From an uncultured Simplicispira sp. (GTDB lineage Bacteria; Pseudomonadota; Gammaproteobacteria; Burkholderiales; Burkholderiaceae_C), in contig CAIRYF010000425.1 in the NCBI GenBank assembly GCA_903882725.1, positions 1 to 9,476 of the forward strand: DNA of 9,476 nt, read 5' to 3'. The position numbers and the translations under genes were made by a program. Of the stretch, positions 5,707 to 9,476 are shown in pieces. Position 1 is the stretch's first letter, and the number at the start of each line of letters is the position of its first letter. Under the pieces are notes generated by a model. That model saw nothing but the letters and a program-made list of their open reading frames with translations. It was not told where the DNA came from and did no database searches.

Positions 5707-6630
5707 TCAACCCGCACCGTTAGCGCGCAGCTGCGCCGCCACGCCTTCGCCCAGCTGATTGGCCTGATCTAGCGTGATGGCGTGGGCGCTGGCGCTGGCG
5801 CGCACCAGTGGCGCGCGGCCTTCAGGGTCGCCCCAAGCAGCATCCAAATGCAGCACCGCACCGTCTAGGCGCGCATACGCCGCCAGTGGCACCGAGCAGC
5901 TGCCGCCCATGCAGCGGCTGACGGCGCGCTCGGCTATCACGCGAATCCAGGTGGGCAAGTGCGCCAGCGGGGCCAGCGCTTCGATCAGATCTTGGCGGTC
6001 GCTGCGCACCTCGATGCCCAGGGCACCTTGGCCAGCGGCGGGCAGCATCTCAGTGATCGCAAATTCGCTGCGGATGCGTGCGTGCAGCCCCAAGCGCTTG
6101 AGGCCCGAGGCGGCCAGCACGATGGCGTCGTATTGGCCCTCGTCGAGTTTGCGCAGGCGCGTATCCAAGTTGCCGCGCAATGGCTCAATGCGCAGGTCGG
6201 GGCGCAGCGCCAGCAGCAGCGCTTGGCGGCGCAGGCTGGAAGTGCCAACCACCGCGCCCTGCGGCACATCGGCCAACTGCGCATATTGCGGCGAGACAAA
6301 GGCATCGCGCGGGTCTTCGCGCTCCATCACGCAGGCCAGCGTAAAGCCCTCTGGCAACTCCATCGGCACGTCTTTGAGTGAATGCACGGCAATGTCGGCC
6401 CGGCCATCGTGCAGCGCAGTTTCCAGCTCTTTAACAAACAGCCCTTTGCCACCGACTTTGCTCAGTGAGCGATCAAGAATTTGGTCGCCCAGCGTCGTCA
6501 TGCCCAGCAGCGAGACCTCGTGACCGCGCGCGCGCAGCAAGGTTTGCACGTGTTCGGCCTGCCACAGGGCCAAACGGCTTTCGCGCGTAGCAATCACGAT
6601 GGGGGGGAGAGATGGATTCACAGACGTCAC
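5707..6630 (-). CDS. hemC: Porphobilinogen deaminase (hydroxymethylbilane synthase)
   Basis: HemC joins four porphobilinogens into hydroxymethylbilane, using a covalently bound dipyrromethane cofactor, in the cytoplasm. The 307-residue product has every key element: [12 protein letters not shown] (Arg16, Arg19), [16 protein letters not shown] with catalytic Asp87, GTSSLRRQA (Arg134, Arg135), RGNLDTRL (Arg152, Arg158), [10 protein letters not shown], and [11 protein letters not shown] with the cofactor-binding Cys245. Length is normal. The start is a GTG: an in-frame TGA at 6639-6637 rules out anything further upstream, and no ATG lies before the conserved core. GTG 6621 would be the only close alternative, four codons... 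three residues shorter. No Shine-Dalgarno is visible. It heads the hem operon, and its coding end overlaps the possible TTG start of hemD. The divergent ppc gene starts 25 bp away. Confidence 0.97.
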   Translation of the reverse strand: MTSVNPSLPPIVIATRESRLALWQAEHVQTLLRARGHEVSLLGMTTLGDQILDRSLSKVGGKGLFVKELETALHDGRADIAVHSLKDVPMELPEGFTLACVMEREDPRDAFVSPQYAQLADVPQGAVVGTSSLRRQALLLALRPDLRIEPLRGNLDTRLRKLDEGQYDAIVLAASGLKRLGLHARIRSEFAITEMLPAAGQGALGIEVRSDRQDLIEALAPLAHLPTWIRVIAERAVSRCMGGSCSVPLAAYARLDGAVLHLDAAWGDPEGRAPLVRASASAHAITLDQANQLGEGVAAQLRANGAG

Positions 6631-6643
6631 CGCAGGTCAAGAA

Positions 6644-6649
6644 AAGGAG
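6644..6649 (+). promoter_or_regulatory. Ribosome binding site that decides the ppc start
   Basis: AAGGAG at 6644-6649 lies 6 nt before the in-frame ATG at 6656. The downstream ATG at 6713 is preceded by CAGCCCTAGC, with no purine-rich site. This favours 6656 as the real ppc start. Confidence 0.6.
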
Positions 6650-6655
6650 CTGGGA

Positions 6656-6665
6656 ATGCTAGCAT
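6656..6665. other. 10-bp perfect palindrome ATGCTAGCAT over the ppc start codon
   Basis: The palindrome begins with the proposed ppc ATG and sits 26 bp from the hemC GTG. In this very tight divergent region a protein bound here could affect both genes. A 10-bp palindrome can also occur by chance, and I recognise no regulator consensus. Confidence 0.25.
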
Positions 6666-9476
6666 GGTGCGCTGCAAAAACCTCTCAGCTTGCCCCCAAC
6701 TTCAGCCCTAGCATGACCAAGTCCCACCCTTCGCAAGACACGCCCGCTGCCCGCAAAAGTGACAAGGATTTGCCGCTGATCCAAGACATTCGCCTGCTGG
6801 GGCGCATTTTGGGCGACGTGATTCGCGAACAAGACGGTGTGGCCGTGTTTGACGTGATCGAGCAGGTACGCCAGCTGTCGGTGGCATTTCGCCGCGACGC
6901 CGATGCGCAGGCTGACAAAGCGCTGAAAAAGCTGCTCAAAGGTTTAAGTGCCGACCAGACCGTCAGCGTGATTCGCGCCTTCACCTATTTTTCACACTTG
7001 GCCAATTTGGCCGAAGACCGCCACCATATCCGCCGCCGCACCATCCGCGAGCGCGCCGGTGACACGCAAGAAGGCAGCATCGAAGTGGCCCTGTCGCGCC
7101 TGCGCTGGGCGGGCATTGCGCCGCAGCAAATTGTGCAAACTTTGGCCGACAGCTATGTTTCGCCGGTGTTGACCGCGCACCCGACCGAAGTGCAGCGCAA
7201 AAGCATTTTGGACGCCGAGCGCGACATTGCCCGCCTGCTGGCCGAGCGCGGCGACGTGGCCGAGCGCGCCCAGCTCTACAACGCCGCGCGCGATGCCCTG
7301 ACGCCGCGCGCGCTGGCCGCCAACGAGGTGCAACTGCGCGCCCGCGTCGCCCAGCTGTGGCAAACGCGCCTGCTGCGCTACAGCAAATTGACCGTGGCCG
7401 ACGAAATTGAAAACGCCCTGAGCTATTACGAAGCGACATTTTTGCGTGAAATCCCCAAAATCTACGCCAACCTAGAGCGCGATTTGGGCCAAAACAATGT
7501 CCACAGCTTTTTGCGCATGGGCCAGTGGATTGGCGGCGACCGCGACGGCAACCCCAATGTCAGCGCCGCCACGCTGGTGCAAGCGCTACAGCGCCAAAGC
7601 GAAGTGGCGCTGCGCCACTACCTGACCGAAGTGCATCTGCTGGGCGGCGAGTTGTCGCTGTCGGCCCATTTGGTCGAGGTGTCTCCTGCCATGCAGCAGC
7701 TGGCCGAAAGCTCGCCCGACACCAACGAGCACCGCCAAGACGAGCCTTACCGGCGCGCGCTGACCGGCATTTATGCGCGTTTGGCAGCCACGCTGCGCGA
7801 GTTAAGCGGCGGCGAAGCCGCGCGCCATGCCGTCATGCCGCAAAACGCTTACACCGAGGCGGGTGAATTTTTGGCACAACTGCGCACCATCGAAGCCTCG
7901 CTGCAAGCGCACCACGGCGCAGCGCTGGCGCTGGAGCGCTTGCAGCCGCTGATGCGCGCGGTGCAGGTGTTTGGTTTCCATTTGGCTACGGTCGATTTGC
8001 GCCAAAGCTCTGACCAGCACGAGCGCGTAGTGGCCGAACTGCTGGCGGTAGCGCGCATTGAGCCGCACTACAGCGCCTTGGCCGAAGACGCCAAACGCGC
8101 CGTGCTGGTGCGCTTGCTGCAAGACGCGCGCCCACTGCGCGTGCATGGCGTGGCTTACAGCGAGCACGCACAGTCGGAGCTGGCGATTTTTGACACTGCA
8201 CGGCAAATGCGCCAGCGCTACGGCGCAGACGCCATTCGCCACTACATCATCAGCCACACCGAAACCGTCAGCGACTTGCTTGAAGTGCTGCTGCTGCAAA
8301 AAGAAGTGGGGCTGATGCGCGGCACGCTGGACGGCGATGCGCAGGCCGACCTGATCGTCGTGCCGCTGTTTGAAACCATCGAAGACCTGCGCAATGCCGC
8401 GCCCATCATGCGTGAGTTTTATGCGCTGCCCGGCGTGGCCGCGCTGGTACGCCGGGGCGGGGCCGAGCAAGACATCATGCTGGGCTACTCCGACAGCAAC
8501 AAAGACGGCGGCATCTTTACCAGCAATTGGGAGCTGTACCGCGCCGAGATTGCGCTGGTGACGCTCTTTGATGCGTTGTCCAACGGTGTGAACGGCGCTG
8601 GCGCTGCACCGATTCGGCTGCGTATGTTTCATGGCCGGGGCGGCACGGTGGGGCGCGGCGGTGGCCCCAGCTACCAAGCCATCTTGGCGCAACCACCCGG
8701 TACGGTGCGCGGCCAAATTCGCTTGACCGAGCAGGGCGAGGTGATCGCCTCCAAATACGCCAACCCCGAAATTGGCCGACGCAACCTGGAAACGCTGGTG
8801 GCCGCCACGCTGGAAGCCACGCTGCTGCAGCCGACCAAATCCGCCACCCCGGCCTTTTTGGATGCCGCCGCGCAACTGTCGATCGCCAGCATGGCCGCCT
8901 ACCGCGCGTTGGTGTACGAGACACCCGGCTTTACCGACTATTTTTTCAGCGCCACACCGATCCGCGAGATTGCCGAGCTGAACATCGGCTCGCGCCCGGC
9001 GTCGCGCAAAGCGTCGCAAAAAATTGAAGACTTGCGCGCTATTCCGTGGGGCTTTAGCTGGGGCCAATGCCGCCTGACGCTGCCCGGTTGGTACGGCTTT
9101 GGCGCAGCGTTTGAGGCGTTTTTGCACGCCCCCGACAAAGACCCCAAAGCGCAGCTGGCGCTCTTGCGCAAGATGTACCGCCAGTGGCCGTTTTTCAGCA
9201 CGCTGCTGTCCAACATGGACATGGTGCTGGCCAAGAGCGACTTGGCACTGGCCTCGCGCTACAGCGAACTGGTGCAAGACGCGCGCCTGCGCAAAAAAGT
9301 GTTTGGTGCCATCGAGGCCGAATGGCAGCGCACCACCGACGCCCTGACACGCATCACCGGCGACAAAGGGCGCTTGGCGCACAACACGGCGCTGGCGCGG
9401 TCGATTCGCCACCGTTTCCCCTACATCGATCCGCTGCACCACTTGCAGGTCGAACTGGTGCGCCGCTGGCGCGCCG
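6656..9476 (+). CDS. ppc: Phosphoenolpyruvate carboxylase, C-terminus cut by the window edge
   Basis: PEPC carboxylates PEP with bicarbonate to oxaloacetate, refilling the TCA cycle; it is a cytoplasmic tetramer usually controlled by aspartate/malate and acetyl-CoA. The open frame runs 940 codons without stop to the window end. Numbering from the 6656 start, visible signatures are [13 protein letters not shown] with catalytic His175, [34 protein letters not shown] with Lys616, and the mobile loop [16 protein letters not shown] with His659. Near the end come [27 protein letters not shown] and the final [12 protein letters not shown]. Some 25-35 residues, including the family's C-terminal asparagine region, are missing only because the window stops. 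I prefer ATG 6656 (AAGGAG, 6 nt spacing), which adds 19 residues, [19 protein letters not shown], before the ATG at 6713. The short form is the alternative and better matches where family homology begins. It is transcribed away from hemC. Confidence 0.96.
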   Translation, partial: MLAWCAAKTSQLAPNFSPSMTKSHPSQDTPAARKSDKDLPLIQDIRLLGRILGDVIREQDGVAVFDVIEQVRQLSVAFRRDADAQADKALKKLLKGLSADQTVSVIRAFTYFSHLANLAEDRHHIRRRTIRERAGDTQEGSIEVALSRLRWAGIAPQQIVQTLADSYVSPVLTAHPTEVQRKSILDAERDIARLLAERGDVAERAQLYNAARDALTPRALAANEVQLRARVAQLWQTRLLRYSKLTVADEIENALSYYEATFLREIPKIYANLERDLGQNNVHSFLRMGQWIGGDRDGNPNVSAATLVQALQRQSEVALRHYLTEVHLLGGELSLSAHLVEVSPAMQQLAESSPDTNEHRQDEPYRRALTGIYARLAATLRELSGGEAARHAVMPQNAYTEAGEFLAQLRTIEASLQAHHGAALALERLQPLMRAVQVFGFHLATVDLRQSSDQHERVVAELLAVARIEPHYSALAEDAKRAVLVRLLQDARPLRVHGVAYSEHAQSELAIFDTARQMRQRYGADAIRHYIISHTETVSDLLEVLLLQKEVGLMRGTLDGDAQADLIVVPLFETIEDLRNAAPIMREFYALPGVAALVRRGGAEQDIMLGYSDSNKDGGIFTSNWELYRAEIALVTLFDALSNGVNGAGAAPIRLRMFHGRGGTVGRGGGPSYQAILAQPPGTVRGQIRLTEQGEVIASKYANPEIGRRNLETLVAATLEATLLQPTKSATPAFLDAAAQLSIASMAAYRALVYETPGFTDYFFSATPIREIAELNIGSRPASRKASQKIEDLRAIPWGFSWGQCRLTLPGWYGFGAAFEAFLHAPDKDPKAQLALLRKMYRQWPFFSTLLSNMDMVLAKSDLALASRYSELVQDARLRKKVFGAIEAEWQRTTDALTRITGDKGRLAHNTALARSIRHRFPYIDPLHHLQVELVRRWRA

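Noticed and set aside
6664..6711. Fifteen-codon frame [15 protein letters not shown] ending just before ATG 6713, as a possible ppc leader peptide
   Set aside because: It has no ribosome binding site of its own at proper spacing, no run of regulatory codons and no attenuator structure. It overlaps the better supported ppc start at 6656 in another frame.
7802..9442. Very long minus-strand open frame (546 codons) opposite ppc
   Set aside because: It is antisense to a fully conserved PEP carboxylase frame with intact catalytic motifs. Long antisense frames are common in GC-rich genes, and its Gln/Arg/His-rich product resembles no family.
1..9476. CRISPR array, tRNA or rRNA gene, prophage, toxin-antitoxin or defence genes
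   Set aside because: I saw no spaced direct repeats longer than the 9-bp array, no tRNA-like cloverleaf or rRNA stretch, and almost all of the window is accounted for by conserved housekeeping or transport genes.

Overview
The window looks like ordinary core chromosome of a GC-rich betaproteobacterium, most likely Burkholderiales and probably Comamonadaceae. This rests on three things: the gene order hemC-hemD-hemX-hemY next to a divergent ppc, the wording of the encoded proteins (for example a PEP carboxylase C-terminal part reading [19 protein letters not shown]), and a short AT-rich repeat inside hemD that resembles an interspersed repeat I recall from Acidovorax/Polaromonas-type genomes. 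The species-level origin is inference; no database search was possible.

Layout from left to right. Positions 1-200 (+) hold the tail of an ABC transporter ATPase of the DevA/MacB type. It is followed with almost no gap by an outer-membrane efflux lipoprotein gene of the NodT/OMF family (212-1675, +), so the left edge is the end of a tripartite export operon. The 156 bp between that gene and the convergent cytochrome b561 gene carry two hairpins ending in GGATGTCAA. I read these as an orphan right end of an IS200/IS605 (tnpB-type) element, i.e. the 3' end of an omega-RNA scaffold without any tnpB nearby. The b561 gene (1832-2398, -) has an unusual upstream region: a three-copy 9-bp tandem repeat followed by 25 uninterrupted pyrimidines directly before the ATG.

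The centre is a haem-biosynthesis cluster on the minus strand: hemC (6630-5707), hemD (5683-4862), hemX (4851-3784), hemY (3763-2480), with gaps of 23, 10 and 20 bp. HemC builds hydroxymethylbilane and HemD closes it to uroporphyrinogen III. HemX and HemY are membrane-anchored partner proteins of the same operon type, with no firmly known catalytic role. The downstream b561 is itself a haem protein, but the gap before it may contain its own promoter. hemD contains an in-frame, AT-rich repeat-like segment encoding about 20 residues, next to a 16-bp palindrome with a T-tract.

The right end is ppc (PEP carboxylase, +, from 6656 to beyond the window edge), which refills oxaloacetate for the TCA cycle. 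A strong Shine-Dalgarno sequence favours a start 57 bp upstream of the more obvious ATG, which puts the hemC and ppc start codons only 25 bp apart. I found no new defence, toxin or phage system. The orphan omega-RNA-like end and the repeat inside hemD are the two observations most worth following.
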